From contig NZ_UAUU01000005.1 in NCBI RefSeq assembly GCF_900457465.1, positions 124,001 to 188,000 of the forward strand: a DNA stretch of 64,000 bases. The letters are read 5' to 3'. The DNA is from Sphingobacterium multivorum. Lineage in GTDB: Bacteria; Bacteroidota; Bacteroidia; Sphingobacteriales; Sphingobacteriaceae. Positions within the stretch are counted from its first letter, which is position 1. Each line of letters begins with the position of its first letter. Both the position numbers and the translations under genes were made by a program. Shown here one piece after another: positions 19,584-29,153 of this stretch. The notes beneath the pieces were generated by a model. The model did no database searches, had not been told where the DNA came from, and worked only from the letters and a program-made list of their open reading frames with translations.

Positions 19584-20342
19584 TTTTCAGTTTGTAAATC
19601 CGTAACCCAAAGTACATAAGATCCCCTTTCCGATCGAAATCAGCTTTTTTGAGGCCTGATCATACTCAGGTCAGTTTGACAATAATTTAATTAATTCAGT
19701 AAGCCAGATCGCGTTTGAATGAGGGGTCACACAGGTAAATATATTGGCGTTACGCGATCAATGACTAAAAGAGACCAAATAGTATTTGGCAGAGCCAGCC
19801 GAGCTATTCGGGAGCTGTGATGATGTTTTTTTGTAATTGCTTCCGAAAAACAAAAGCACCGATAAAATCACATTTTTGTAATGTTAATTGGTGCTTTATT
19901 TTTTTGATTTTATTTCTCATAATTCGTCAAATTAAAACGAACTCAAAGAAATAGTCAAAAATGGATGACTACTTGCTTGTCGTAGCAGCAGAGGCTCTGG
20001 CGGAACCTTTACTCATTACCCTAGGAAATAACTTTCAGTACCATTATTAAAAAATAATGGGTGATGCCAAAGATCAAGCAAGCGCCATCCTACCCTAGGA
20101 ATATTTTCCAAAGATAGGATAAATTGACGCATTACTCACCCTCCATATCACAATAATCGCCAGATCCTGCTACGAGAGTTCGCTATTAAGTTTAGTTTAA
20201 TTCCTACTTTTTATTTTTTACCATTAAATTCAGATAATTATATTTAACCACCACAAATATATAAAATCATTTAAATAACTCCAAATAAAACGTATCGTTT
20301 TATGGAGTGGTGTTTTACCTACAGCTTCCGTTCTTTTATAGA
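19584..20342. other. Non-coding spacer with a tiny ORF and repeated CCCTAGGAA
   Basis: No gene of normal size. An ATG at 19961 opens 29 codons (MDDYLLVVAAEALAEPLLIT...) ending at 20050. The end overlaps a CCATTATT/AATAATGG palindrome (20041-20060). ACCCTAGGAA occurs near 20019 and 20092. This may be debris of a lost gene; nothing firm can be called. Confidence 0.4.
19853..19897 (+). terminator. Hairpin followed by T run
   Basis: AAAGCACC at 19853-19860 pairs with GGTGCTTT at 19890-19897 and is followed by a T-rich run. It resembles a plus-strand terminator, but no gene lies directly before it, supporting the idea that a gene has been lost here. Confidence 0.45.
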
Positions 20343-20615
20343 ATGGAACATAAAAACAATAATAATATACTAGTTCTTGATGTTGAACAAAAACTAATTG
20401 GCCTGCGTTTCAAGCAAATAAGAAAAACCATGGGCTATTCTAGTCATGAGAACTTTGCTTATGATTACAATCTTGACAGAGCTCAATACGGAAAAATCGA
20501 AGCGGGATCGTCCAACATGACACTAAAGGTTTTCATTAAACATCTAAATGCCATTGGTTATTCCTTTCCAGAGTTTTTTAATGAAGATTATGACTCAATA
20601 AAATTAGATTCTTAA
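20343..20615 (+). CDS. Small helix-turn-helix (XRE-type) regulator
   Basis: A 90-residue protein from the ATG at 20343; a start 12 codons earlier is less likely. The helix-turn-helix (IGLRFKQIRKTMGYSSHENF then YDYNLDRAQYGKIEAG) spans residues about 17-60 and resembles the Cro/C1 fold. There is no effector domain. Such single-domain regulators are common beside accessory DNA in Bacteroidota. No partner gene such as a HipA- or toxin-like protein adjoins it. Target unknown. Confidence 0.75.
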   Translation: MEHKNNNNILVLDVEQKLIGLRFKQIRKTMGYSSHENFAYDYNLDRAQYGKIEAGSSNMTLKVFIKHLNAIGYSFPEFFNEDYDSIKLDS

Positions 20616-20661
20616 AAGCAAGGTGAAAATTTATAAAATCATGAATCTTCAATCGTAGTAA

Positions 20662-20859
20662 GTGTCGCTGGATTCTTATCCAGCACACGGCGTTGATCTG
20701 CAAGACGTTGATCTTGATAAAGTCCAGAAATTTACGAATAAAGTAAATGCGGCAGTTGGAAAATTTAAAGACGCTCAAGCTGATCGATTAGGAAAATCAT
20801 GTTACCAGCGCGGCCCTTTTTTATTCGGGAAAGCTATATTGGCTATAATGTCCACGTAG
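20662..20859 (+). pseudogene. Gene fragment of unknown family
   Basis: A 65-codon open stretch (GVDLQDVDLDKVQKFTNKVN, then KDAQADRLGKSCYQRGPF) looks like real protein sequence but starts with GTG right after stops. A second frame from about 20817 continues YIGYNVHVGRLKTPSFIIDD to a TAA near 20905. Together they suggest the remains of a larger, frameshifted protein. The family is not recognised. Confidence 0.4.
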
Positions 20860-21013
20860 GCCGGCTGAAAACACCATCTTTTATCATCGATGACCGAAAT
20901 GTTTAATAATGCTCTTTTTAATGTTATTGAAGATGCAATGCGTTTTTGAAAAACTAAATGAAATCAACATGATACAATCCAAGATTATTCAGACCATCTG
21001 TATCAAACGAAAA

Positions 21014-21035
21014 AGCCATCCTCTAAAGAATGGCT
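21014..21035 (-). terminator. Terminator after the Rpn-like gene
   Basis: AGCCAT at 21014-21019 pairs with ATGGCT at 21030-21035. Read on the minus strand the stem is followed by TTTTC. It lies about 27 bp after the stop at 21062. Confidence 0.6.
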
Positions 21036-21061
21036 CTATAATATTTTATAAGCAAAAAATC

Positions 21062-21955
21062 CTATGTCAGCTCCTCCACCTGTTCGACAGTCAGTCTTAA
21101 AGCTTTAGCAATATCTTCTACAGCTACAACAATTTTCTTAAATTCTAACGCTGATTTAAGCTTTTCAGCTAATTTCTCAGCTTCGGCTTTGGCACGCTCT
21201 TCCAATCGGCCTTTCTCCATACCCTCCTTTTCAGCATACGCAATTGTAGCATTATAGACACGTTTCTGTTCTAAGCTTGATATGTATGACATCTTCTCTT
21301 CCAGCGTTAAATTTGCCAGTTCTCCTATAGCAAAACTAAGCTAAATTTCAATACGAAAGAAATTTAGCGATCTCTCATCCGCTTTATACATATTATTAAG
21401 TCGGATGAAAATACGCGATAACATTCTTTTATCCAAATACTTAGGTGATCCGTCCAGCTCATCCAGATGCTTCATCAGGTACATCCATTGATCTATGATT
21501 GTATCCAACCTGGACAGTGGCTTAATGAAATTGGGCAAGACAAACATCTTATAGCTCAGCTTGGGATAAAGAACTTCTTGGTCAAGTTCATCAAAGATCT
21601 TGGCACTGTAATAATATTTCGCCCTGTTCAATGGATCAAGCCGAAACCCCAGTACGGCAATAAAATATACCGGTGGCAGCTCATAATTATTTCCCGCAGT
21701 TGCTTTCTTGGTCAAGCGACTAATCGTTCGGGAGGTATAGCTTACCCCACGGTCAAAAATCACTTTCCGATCATACGGCAAATCGCCGTCTTCTTCAACA
21801 TTGCTGTAACTGAGATCCTCGACCACATGCTCTCCCTCAAGCAGACTATTTAACAAATTGATTAAATTCTCTTTATTTTCCTCCCGTCCAAAATATAGCT
21901 TCCAGCCAAAATCAGAAAGCATACTAATGTATTTTGATGTTTTAGTAAAAAACAC
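21062..21955 (-). pseudogene. Rpn/PD-(D/E)XK nuclease-family gene, damaged
   Basis: The product resembles Rpn-family recombination-promoting nucleases/putative transposases (PF12784 type): an N-terminal SDFGWKLYFGREENKENLIN, then DRKVIFD, PPVYFIAVLGFRLD, and a C-terminal coiled tail (KEGMEKGRLEERAKAEAEKL). Two lesions are visible. After DRKVIFD the text jumps to RGVSYTSRTI, so the roughly 25-residue segment that usually carries the catalytic E-x-Q and the next helix is missing in frame. A TAG at 21341-21343 separates the first 204 codons from the tail in the same frame. A normal member has about 300 residues. The gene is probably inactive. Confidence 0.7.
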
Positions 21956-22096
21956 TCACAAATGAATCATATCCACAATATTTAGTAGAAATAACAGACT
22001 TATTGCAATCCCAAAAACATTATTCAATAATCGGTATAAAAAGCAACTACAATTTGTTAAATTTACATTACATTAATGTTATCAATTTGTTAATAA

Positions 22097-23296
22097 TTGA
22101 ATATCAAAGGATACTATATTGCGTTTTTAACCATTTTATTTTGGTTAACCTACAGTCCAAAACTCGTTAGGGCGCAGCATCATGATTTCGATTTTTATGA
22201 TGGCAAAGTATCTATTGATATTCCATCGTCCTTTAATATTCCATTCAATGACAGCCTAACAATAGCTCACATACAAAAATTCTATCAAATAGCTGATCAA
22301 ACTAATTACATACAGCTTATAAATAGCCTACTCGAATACAAAGATGAACATCATCTAAATGATTGGGTATATTATCAGCTGATTCGCCGCACCGCACAAC
22401 AGATTGCTCCCAAAACGGAAAATTACACCCGCTACACATTATATAAATGGTTTTTAATGTGTAAATCTGGTTATGATGCTCGTTTGGCTGTGGGTAGTAA
22501 TCAGATCATATTTTTCATTCAGAACAAAGAAGATATCTCTGATATTCCCTTTTTTGAAATTGATGGCAAGAAATACACCTGTTTAAACTTCCATGACTAT
22601 GGAAAGCTCTTTCAACGCGCAGACACCTATATTCCTGTTAAAATTAAAGTACCAGAAGCTATCGAAGATTTCAGTTACAAAATCACAAAATTACCTGATT
22701 TTGTACCCGCAAATTATAAGGAGAAGCAAATTGAGTTCAATTATGGACATAAAGCCTACCATTTTAATGTCAAGTTGAATGAAGATATCAGTGATCTTTT
22801 TAAAAACTATCCTGGCGTAGATTTTGAAACTTATTTCAATATTCCACTTAGCAAAGAGACTTATCAATCACTGATTCCTGCGCTCAAGGAAAATTTAAAA
22901 GGAAAAAATCAGCAGGAAGGTGTCGATTATTTAATGCGGTTTACGCGATATGCATTCTTATACGAAAATGACGAAGAGAATTTCGGATCCGAAAAGCGCC
23001 TTTCTGCAGAACAAACGCTATTGAATAAATACAGTGACTGTGATGACCGTGTTGCCCTGTTTTTTTATCTGGTAAAGGAAATCTACAATCTTCCTATGAT
23101 CACCCTGCTCTATCCCACTCATGTAACGATGGCCGTCCAATTTGAACATCCTATCGGTGATGCTATTTTGTACAATGGAAAATATTATTCTGTCTGTGAA
23201 CCTACACCACAAGCGCAAACGCTAGATATAGGTCAATTGTCTGAGGAGCTTAAAAATCAGTCTTATCAAATTGTTTATCACTACGAGCCGAGATAA
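22097..23296 (+). CDS. Secreted transglutaminase-like protein
   Basis: A 399-residue protein with a TTG start at 22097; no ATG precedes the signal sequence YYIAFLTILFWLTYSPKLVRA. The C-terminal ~120 residues contain a transglutaminase-like fold: active-site cysteine in NKYSDCDDRVALFFYL and histidine in YPTHVTMAVQF. The middle (residues about 120-260) is beta-rich and not recognised. Such proteins may be peptidases or cross-linking enzymes in the envelope. It stands alone on the plus strand and ends before a strong terminator. The TTG start might instead mean a missed base in an upstream ATG. Confidence 0.75.
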   Translation: MNIKGYYIAFLTILFWLTYSPKLVRAQHHDFDFYDGKVSIDIPSSFNIPFNDSLTIAHIQKFYQIADQTNYIQLINSLLEYKDEHHLNDWVYYQLIRRTAQQIAPKTENYTRYTLYKWFLMCKSGYDARLAVGSNQIIFFIQNKEDISDIPFFEIDGKKYTCLNFHDYGKLFQRADTYIPVKIKVPEAIEDFSYKITKLPDFVPANYKEKQIEFNYGHKAYHFNVKLNEDISDLFKNYPGVDFETYFNIPLSKETYQSLIPALKENLKGKNQQEGVDYLMRFTRYAFLYENDEENFGSEKRLSAEQTLLNKYSDCDDRVALFFYLVKEIYNLPMITLLYPTHVTMAVQFEHPIGDAILYNGKYYSVCEPTPQAQTLDIGQLSEELKNQSYQIVYHYEPR

Positions 23297-23359
23297 GCGC
23301 GGATTTTTTTTCGGATTAGTGTAAGTCATTTAAAATTCCTTTTCGATATTATCCTAAGA

Positions 23360-23402
23360 AAAGGAATCGAGTTCTTCAATAATTGCAGAACTCGATTCCT
23401 TT
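23360..23402. terminator. Perfect 16-bp hairpin terminator
   Basis: AAAGGAATCGAGTTCT at 23360-23375 pairs exactly with AGAACTCGATTCCTTT at 23387-23402 around an 11-base loop. It lies between the transglutaminase-like gene (+) and the convergent metallopeptidase pseudogene (-) and can serve both. Confidence 0.9.
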
Positions 23403-23439
23403 AATATTGGTCAGAAATAGCTTCTATATAAAATCAGGT

Positions 23440-24156
23440 TTAATCAACCATTACAGAAAAGAAAGAGGTCATATCGCTTAAATTTTGATTGCTTACACTT
23501 TCAATTTTGATCTGTAAATTATAAAAATTATGTCCTCCTGCAGTATAAAGGTTATTGGGTAAATCAAAACTATATGTTCCCAAATTTGGAATATTATTAC
23601 CAACCATCTTGACCATTTTTTTATTTTGATACAGATAGACATTTATTGCTTCCGTATTTACGAGATTAAGGTTCCAATTTACACCAACCTTATCATCATT
23701 ATATAGAGCTATATGTGTATATCTTACAGTATTCGAGGAAATATCATAATAAAGCTTTTGCTCAGGATAGGTAATCCACTTATCCAGTAAAGAATATGGA
23801 TAAATTGTTTGGGTAGCCAAAATATCATATTGGGAGAAACCGTTCCACAAATTTAAGGCTGTACCGCCGTTCATCACGGACGAACCATCTTGTTGTGGCG
23901 TCCCTGTAATTAAGGATGCACCGTCCTGATTTTCATTCATTTGCTACCAATTTGTATGTCTAAATCCCAAACAATGCCCAATTTCGTGGACCATATTATA
24001 AATTTTTCCAGATTCGCTCACTTGCTGATTATTATTAAAATCTAAATTTATTCGTACTCTAAAACCTACTTCATCATTTGACGGAAACTCTGCAGCAGCA
24101 ATAACATTATTTGGAAGAATACCGCCGTCATTCATAAAAATTATCCAATTGTCAGT
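23440..24156 (-). pseudogene. HEIGH-type zinc metallopeptidase, C-terminal part
   Basis: This half, distal to the inserted elements, carries the zinc site HEIGHCLGFRHTNW. A TAG at 23944-23946 follows the W directly; after it the same frame continues QMNENQDGASLITGTPQQDG to the stop at 23440, so the gene also carries a nonsense mutation. The text upstream of the zinc site, TDNWIIFMNDGGILPNNVIA, joins in frame to the other half at 26908-27363 when the insertion is removed. The family consists of secreted or lipoprotein metallopeptidases of Bacteroidota with an HExxHxxGxxH motif. Confidence 0.8.
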
Positions 24157-24373
24157 TGGAGTTCTGGACTTGCAAATAAAATCGCAGTGCTAGTTAAGCA
24201 GCTTTTTTAATTTTTTGCTCTTTGTTATTAAATTGCTCAATTGTAAGATTTCCCAATGTGGAGTGACGACGTTCTCGATTATACCAGATTTCTATGTATT
24301 CGAATAGTTCTGCTTTCATCCGACCCTTGGTATGTCTTGTCCTGAAATAGCTTTACACTAAATTGTAAAGTAT

Positions 24374-24772
24374 ATGACAAAAAAGAGTAATGTGGATAAA
24401 TCCAAGCCGTTCCAAAGAGTTGGAAGGTCTTATCCAGAAGATTTAAAAAAGATCCTTGTGCAAGAAGTTGAGAGCGGTCGGCTCAGTCAACGTGCTGTAG
24501 AAAGGACTTATAAGATTAATCGGAGAACCATTGACAGTTGGATAACCCAATTTTCTTTGCTTCCTTTGATACGACCGACTCAAAAGCCGATGAAGGAACC
24601 AAATGAAAGCTCAAAGATAAAGCTACTATCCAAACAAGTTTTAGAATTGCAGAAAGCCTTGGAGAAGGCCAACCTAAAAATAAATGGATTAGAAACGTTA
24701 ATCCAGGTTAGCGAAGAAGAACTTAAAATCAAAATAAGAAAAAAGCCTGGTGCCAAACAGTCAAAAGAATGA
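24374..24772 (+). CDS. IS3-family OrfA (element B)
   Basis: A 132-residue DNA-binding OrfA: an N-terminal helix-turn-helix (LSQRAVERTYKINRRTIDSW) and a C-terminal leucine-zipper-like coil (KLLSKQVLELQKALEKANLK) typical of IS3 OrfA dimerisation. The stop overlaps the orfB start as ATGA. This arrangement suggests translational coupling instead of, or in addition to, the -1 frameshift that usually makes OrfAB. Confidence 0.88.
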   Translation: MTKKSNVDKSKPFQRVGRSYPEDLKKILVQEVESGRLSQRAVERTYKINRRTIDSWITQFSLLPLIRPTQKPMKEPNESSKIKLLSKQVLELQKALEKANLKINGLETLIQVSEEELKIKIRKKPGAKQSKE

Positions 24773-25677
24773 GGCAGAGCTATCCCTATGTAAGTCTAGG
24801 GGATCTCTGTGCACTGTTTGGCGTAACGCGACAAGCTTATTACGACGCTATCCGACATGCTGAAAAAGCTACTATTGCTAATATGGTTGTGCTGACGCTG
24901 GTGAAAGAAATACGGACTCAGATGCCAATGTTGGGAACAAGAAAACTAATGTACGTGCTGGAACCAAAGTTAGTTGAACATGGTATTAAAATGGGGCGGG
25001 ATCAACTTTTTGATTTACTTCGGTTCCATGGCCTGTTAATCAGACGTCGCAAGCGTATCGCACGTACAACAGATTCCAACCATGTTTTTAGAAGGTATCC
25101 AAACCTCATAAAGGAACTAATGATAACTGGCCCCGAGCAGCTGTGGGTAAGCGATATCACATATATTAGGACTTTGCATGGGTTTAGTTATCTCAGCTTG
25201 ATTACGGATGCCTACTTAAGAATGATTGTCGGCTATTCATTGTATCCGACGTTAGAGGCGATTGGTTGCTTAAAGGCATTGGAAATGGCGATAACAGGTT
25301 GGAAGCATTTATCTCCGTTTTATCTCATCCATCATTCCGATCGAGGTATCCAGTATTGTTGCAATGAATATACAGAAATGCTCCGGCGTTATGGCATTGC
25401 GATTAGTATGACGCAGAGCGGTAGTCCTTACGATAACGCTCTAGCTGAACGCGTTAACGGTATTCTTAAAAATGAATTCTATCCTAAACGAGTATACCAA
25501 AATCATAAGGATGCGGCTAAAAACATTGATAAGATTATTAAAGTTTACAATTTGCAGCGCCCGCATAGCAGTTTGGATTTCCAAACTCCCAAAAATGCAC
25601 ATTCTAAAACTGGTGAAATAAAAAAGAGATGGAAGCAATATCCTAGAAAACCGGTGGCCATAACAGCGGAAGTTTAA
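24769..25677 (+). CDS. IS3-family OrfB transposase (element B)
   Basis: A 302-residue integrase-core transposase with the DDE triad in LWVSDITYIRT, IHHSDRGIQYC and DNALAERVNGILKNE, preceded by an HTH_21-type region. It is complete and ends about 125 bp before the right terminal repeat. It catalyses cut/copy-out of element B. Overlap with orfA by ATGA. Confidence 0.92.
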   Translation: MRQSYPYVSLGDLCALFGVTRQAYYDAIRHAEKATIANMVVLTLVKEIRTQMPMLGTRKLMYVLEPKLVEHGIKMGRDQLFDLLRFHGLLIRRRKRIARTTDSNHVFRRYPNLIKELMITGPEQLWVSDITYIRTLHGFSYLSLITDAYLRMIVGYSLYPTLEAIGCLKALEMAITGWKHLSPFYLIHHSDRGIQYCCNEYTEMLRRYGIAISMTQSGSPYDNALAERVNGILKNEFYPKRVYQNHKDAAKNIDKIIKVYNLQRPHSSLDFQTPKNAHSKTGEIKKRWKQYPRKPVAITAEV

Positions 25678-26544
25678 ATCAATATTTTAGATGTGAAAAG
25701 TACTTTGTATAATTGTAAAGGATTTTCAGGATTACCAAAAAATGCTGTAAGATCTATTTAGGACTAATGGTTAAATCTGTAAAGTTTTTTTCAGGACGAG
25801 ACAGTAATCAACTTATTGCCGTAAATCTGCTCGGATTTTAGCGTTTTGAAGAAGCTTTCTGCTACTGCATTATCCCAGCAATTACCTTTTCTACTCATAC
25901 TTCTTATTATGATTTTATAGGAATCTAACGTGTTACTAAATTTTTCACATGCATATTGTACGCCTCGATCCGAATGAAAAATTAGACCAGGAGACAGTTT
26001 GCGGTGCTTAATTGCCATTTTCCAAGCTGCCAATGAAGTTTCTTCAGTTTTCATCCCATCACTGATACTCCAACCAATACATTTGCGGTCATATAAATCC
26101 AGAATGGTGGTTAGATATAAAAAACCTTCTTTGGTATGGATGTAAGTAATATCAGATACCCAGACTTTTGAAGGCTCTGAAGCTTTGAAATTTCGGTCTA
26201 ATACATTGTCCATTATTTTATGTGCATGTTTTGAATCGGTTGTAGCTTTAAATTTCTTGCCTATTTTACTGCGTAGCCCCATCTTTTTCATATACTTAGC
26301 GACTGTATTTCTAGAAACTTTTATTCCATCATCCAACAGCTCCGCTGTTAATCTAGGACTGCCATACCGTTGTTTCTTATCGAAATAAATAGCCTTTATC
26401 TTGTCCTCCAGATTGCTGCATTTCCCGCTTTTTGTCTGTTGGGACCGTTTTTGCCAAGCATAATAGCTTCTAGATCCAACACCCATAACTTTACACATCT
26501 TTTCAATCGAATATAGCCCCTGTGTTGCTTGATAAAACTATATA

Positions 26545-26844
26545 TTACCGATCGCTCTTGGAAAAGATGCCTATGGCCTTTTTTAGTATTTCTAGTCCCA
26601 GTTCTGAGTCTTTAAGTTTTTTCTCCAAGAAACTAATCCGCTCTTGTTCTGGCGTTTGCTTCAGATTTCCATTCCCGGGGAAACTTCCTGATCCAAACTC
26701 TTCTTACTCTTTACGCCACTTATATAATTGGGCAGCAGAGATTCCTAACTCACGAGCTAGCTCAGAAAGATTCTTCCTGTTTTTACTTAATTCAACTGCT
26801 CGCTCTTTAAAAATGCGATCGTACTTTCTACGGACTTTAATCAT
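26545..26844 (-). pseudogene. IS3 OrfA of element A with in-frame stop
   Basis: Exactly 100 codons from ATG 26844 to TAA 26545, encoding MIKVRRKYDRIFKERAVELS, an HTH (LSELARELGISAAQLYKWRK) and a C-terminal coil. A TAA at 26704-26706 replaces what is normally a Tyr codon in the WRKEYEEFG motif. The nonsense mutation, with the orfB lesions, marks element A as inactive. Confidence 0.82.
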
Positions 26845-26907
26845 TATTTCAAAATTAAGATATTTTATTGTTCTTAACTTGATCTGCCGACTAAGTTAGC
26901 AACTCCA

Positions 26908-27363
26908 TTCCATCCATTACAGGAAAGAAATTCACAGTAGTACTTGATATTTGGCTCCAATTCGTTACAGCTTTTTGAATTGCTGAGTTCCAAGTATAAT
27001 CGACATCAACTTTATACAGTATTACTCCTGAATTATAAGAGAAAATCAAATTTGGAGTTCTAGCTTGAGCTTTCTTAGGATTAGACGCTTTTGTTTTCGA
27101 ACTAACAGCTTCACTACTATTGTCTGCGGAGTCTAAAAAGGATTTCAACGCAATCAAATCTGTTCCTTGCTTTTTAACCAACAGATCATTTTCAACTAAA
27201 TAATATCCCCCAAATCTTGAATCATAGTAGGTGATATTCCCTTTTTCAATAAAGTACTATATACTTCATCATTTTTTGAGTGAGATGCATCGTCTGCAAT
27301 AGGGCTTTGCTCCTTCTTACAAGATGTCAATAAGATTGGGATCAGGAATGAAATCGTCAGCAT
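26908..27363 (-). pseudogene. HEIGH-type metallopeptidase, N-terminal part
   Basis: The ATG at 27363 opens a lipoprotein signal (MLTISFLIPILLTSCKKEQS). After MIQDLG the frame breaks at the C5 run 27207-27211; one more base gives GGYYLVENDLLVKKQGTDLI and the open frame that continues to NFFPVMDG at the IS edge. This is the propeptide-like region and the first strands of the catalytic domain (ILYKVDVDYTWNSAIQKAVT). The zinc site lies beyond the inserted elements at 23440-24156. Confidence 0.75.
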
Positions 27364-27679
27364 CCTTCTAAAGGCTACTGTTAATTGGTTTAATTTTTTT
27401 TATAATTTATCTTTTCCATTAAATTAAAAAAGATAAATAAATTTAATGTTAACACATTAATAAATAGAAATAAACAAATAAAAAATTAAACAACAAACCT
27501 AAAATAAATTAGCAAAAGCAACTTTATAAGTAATGATTCAAACAACAAAAATAGACACGACTATCTAATTTTAAAGAAATTGAGTTCTTTCAACCGATTA
27601 GTCCCTTATCCCCAAAAATAAAAAATCCCGCCAAGGCAGGATTTTCCATCTATTTTACTAAACTATAATTATCTATTTC
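27364..27679. other. AT-rich spacer
   Basis: About 315 bp, very A/T-rich, between the start of the metallopeptidase pseudogene and the end of the beta-helix lipoprotein gene. Apart from the terminator at 27621-27645 no feature is visible; the promoter of the metallopeptidase gene should lie in 27370-27450. Confidence 0.5.
27621..27645 (-). terminator. Terminator of the TonB receptor/lipoprotein operon
   Basis: On the minus strand AAAATCCTGCC and GGCGGGATTTT form an 11-bp stem (one G-U pair) around a 3-base loop, followed by a T-rich run, 35 bp after the stop at 27680. Confidence 0.8.
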
Positions 27680-29074
27680 TTAGAAAGAAGCACCAGTAGC
27701 AGCTACTGATCCTGATTTCAAAATAAAGTTTGGCGCTGTTAAACTATATGGATTAACCAAAAGATTTTTAGCTGCTGCATCGTCCAAGAATGTATTATTA
27801 TTTGTAGTCAAATACGTTTTCAATAAATCAACAGTCGCAAATGAAGGTACTGTACCATCGGCTATAACGTCTCTACCTGCCGTAAATGATTGGTAAATGT
27901 TGTTTTTGATCAAAGATGTTTTATCTGTCAAAGCATCACCAGTTTCTTTATCGCGTATATCGATACCATAACGCATGTTGATAAAGATAGAGTTAGCAAG
28001 GATCATCTTACTTCCTCTTCTCCACAAATTTGCGTACTCATGTTTTGGATCAACCTCTGTATTACCAGGTCCAACCAATGTCATATTTGATATAACAGGA
28101 CGTGTTCTTGGAGAAGAATCAAATACTTTTTCCGAATTATCAGATTCAATACCATTTGATTGACCAGCTTGATCCGCTAATTTCGGATCTCTAAGACCTA
28201 CTAAGAATTGAAGTTTTCCTGAGTAACCATTATCGAAATCGAAAACATCATCGATGTTTGCAGTAGAGACAAGGTGCTTAGCATTTACTGTACCACCAAA
28301 CCACTCAAAAGAATCATCACCAGAATAAGCAACTTGAACGTATTCAACAGTTGTTTTAGAACCAACTGATCCAAATGTAACACCGTTTATCTCGTTGTTT
28401 GTTGTATAAGCAATACCTGGGAACTCAACACGTACATATTTAAGAACTCCTGAGTTATCATCAGCAATAGTTCCACCATGATTTCCGTATGGAGCTGTTA
28501 AACCGCCTTCAATAAGACCTGTTCCACCTGGGATATTATTAGGTGCCTTACCTAAGATAATAATTCCACCCCAATCACCTGGAGCTCTTGTACCAGCGGG
28601 TTGGTTTGAAGTAAATACAATTGGCTTAGCAGCAGTTCCTTCTGCATTGATTTTACCGCCCATTGTAACAACCAATGTTGCTTTAGTATTTTTATCTCCT
28701 CTAATTACTGTTCCAGCTGGAATCGTTAATGTAACACCACTTTTAATGTAAACAAAACCTTTTAACAAGTATGTTTTTGAAGCATCTAAAGTTTTATCTG
28801 CAGTTATTTCACCGGAAAGTTCCTCTGTAGCAGCAGAATATGCAGTTTTATTTGGTTCGTAATTAACCCATCCTGATGTCCAGTCAGTAGAACCAAATGC
28901 ACCTTTGTAAGCTACTTTCTCAAAGAAAGAATCAGCAAGCGATTCATTTGAATCACCCGGGGTAACAGGAGGTTCAATTACCGAAGGATCACTCTTACTA
29001 CAGCTTGCAAATGCAGTTAAACCTGCCGCTAAAACAGCTAAAAGATTTAAGTTTAAATTCGTTTTCATTTTCAT
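27680..29074 (-). CDS. Beta-helix-type surface lipoprotein paired with a TonB receptor
   Basis: A 464-residue lipoprotein (signal ending LTAFASCSKSDP). The body has right-handed beta-helix features: GFVYIKSGVTLTIPAGTVIR, then repeated G/N-rich turns such as GDWGGIIILGKAPNN and GGTIADDNSG. It follows the TonB-dependent receptor by about 80 bp on the same strand, and the pair recurs in Bacteroidota. The lipoprotein is presumably a surface partner for the receptor. I see no enzyme motif. The ligand is unknown; proposals such as phosphate- or metal-related uptake cannot be tested from sequence. Confidence 0.8.
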   Translation of the reverse strand: MKMKTNLNLNLLAVLAAGLTAFASCSKSDPSVIEPPVTPGDSNESLADSFFEKVAYKGAFGSTDWTSGWVNYEPNKTAYSAATEELSGEITADKTLDASKTYLLKGFVYIKSGVTLTIPAGTVIRGDKNTKATLVVTMGGKINAEGTAAKPIVFTSNQPAGTRAPGDWGGIIILGKAPNNIPGGTGLIEGGLTAPYGNHGGTIADDNSGVLKYVRVEFPGIAYTTNNEINGVTFGSVGSKTTVEYVQVAYSGDDSFEWFGGTVNAKHLVSTANIDDVFDFDNGYSGKLQFLVGLRDPKLADQAGQSNGIESDNSEKVFDSSPRTRPVISNMTLVGPGNTEVDPKHEYANLWRRGSKMILANSIFINMRYGIDIRDKETGDALTDKTSLIKNNIYQSFTAGRDVIADGTVPSFATVDLLKTYLTTNNNTFLDDAAAKNLLVNPYSLTAPNFILKSGSVAATGASF

Positions 29075-29153
29075 GTTTTATTTATACAAAAAGAATAATT
29101 TAATTTAACGATACAATTAACTCTATGTTAAGTATTTATGAATTAACAACAGA

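Larger units (their letters stand above)
24333..25803 (+). mobile_element. IS3-family element B (1471 bp), nested
   Basis: Inverted ends TGTCTTGTCCTGAAA (from 24333) and, on the other strand, TGTCTCGTCCTGAAA (from 25803). The 3-bp duplication GTA lies at 24330-24332 and 25804-25806. Excision restores the orfB frame of element A exactly. Both genes of element B are intact, so this is the younger and possibly active element. Confidence 0.92.
24194..26540 (-). pseudogene. IS3 orfB transposase of element A, split by element B
   Basis: The N-terminal and catalytic part lies at 25807-26540 (VWVSDITYIHT, LIFHSDRGVQYA and NAVAESFFKTLKSE, the D, D and E of the rve/DDE core). The C-terminal part lies at 24194-24332 (RMKAELFEYIEIWYNRERRH to KKAA). 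Removing 24333-25803 plus one GTA copy gives YGNKLITKGRMKAELFEYIE with no gap. Near its start one G in the C4 at 26517-26520 is missing between FIKQHRG and LYSIEKM. The transposase cannot be functional as it stands. Confidence 0.88.
24157..26907 (-). mobile_element. IS3-family element A, itself interrupted by element B
   Basis: Ends share the inverted repeat TGGAGTT..ACTT (left from 24157; right ends AACTCCA at 26907). Without the nested element and its 3-bp duplication the element is 1277 bp, normal for IS3. It carries orfA (with a nonsense codon) and orfB (split) on the minus strand. It sits inside the HEIGH metallopeptidase gene; removing it with a single shared base restores the reading VMDG-TDNW. 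No clear 3-4 bp target duplication is visible, so the flanks may have changed since insertion. Confidence 0.85.
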
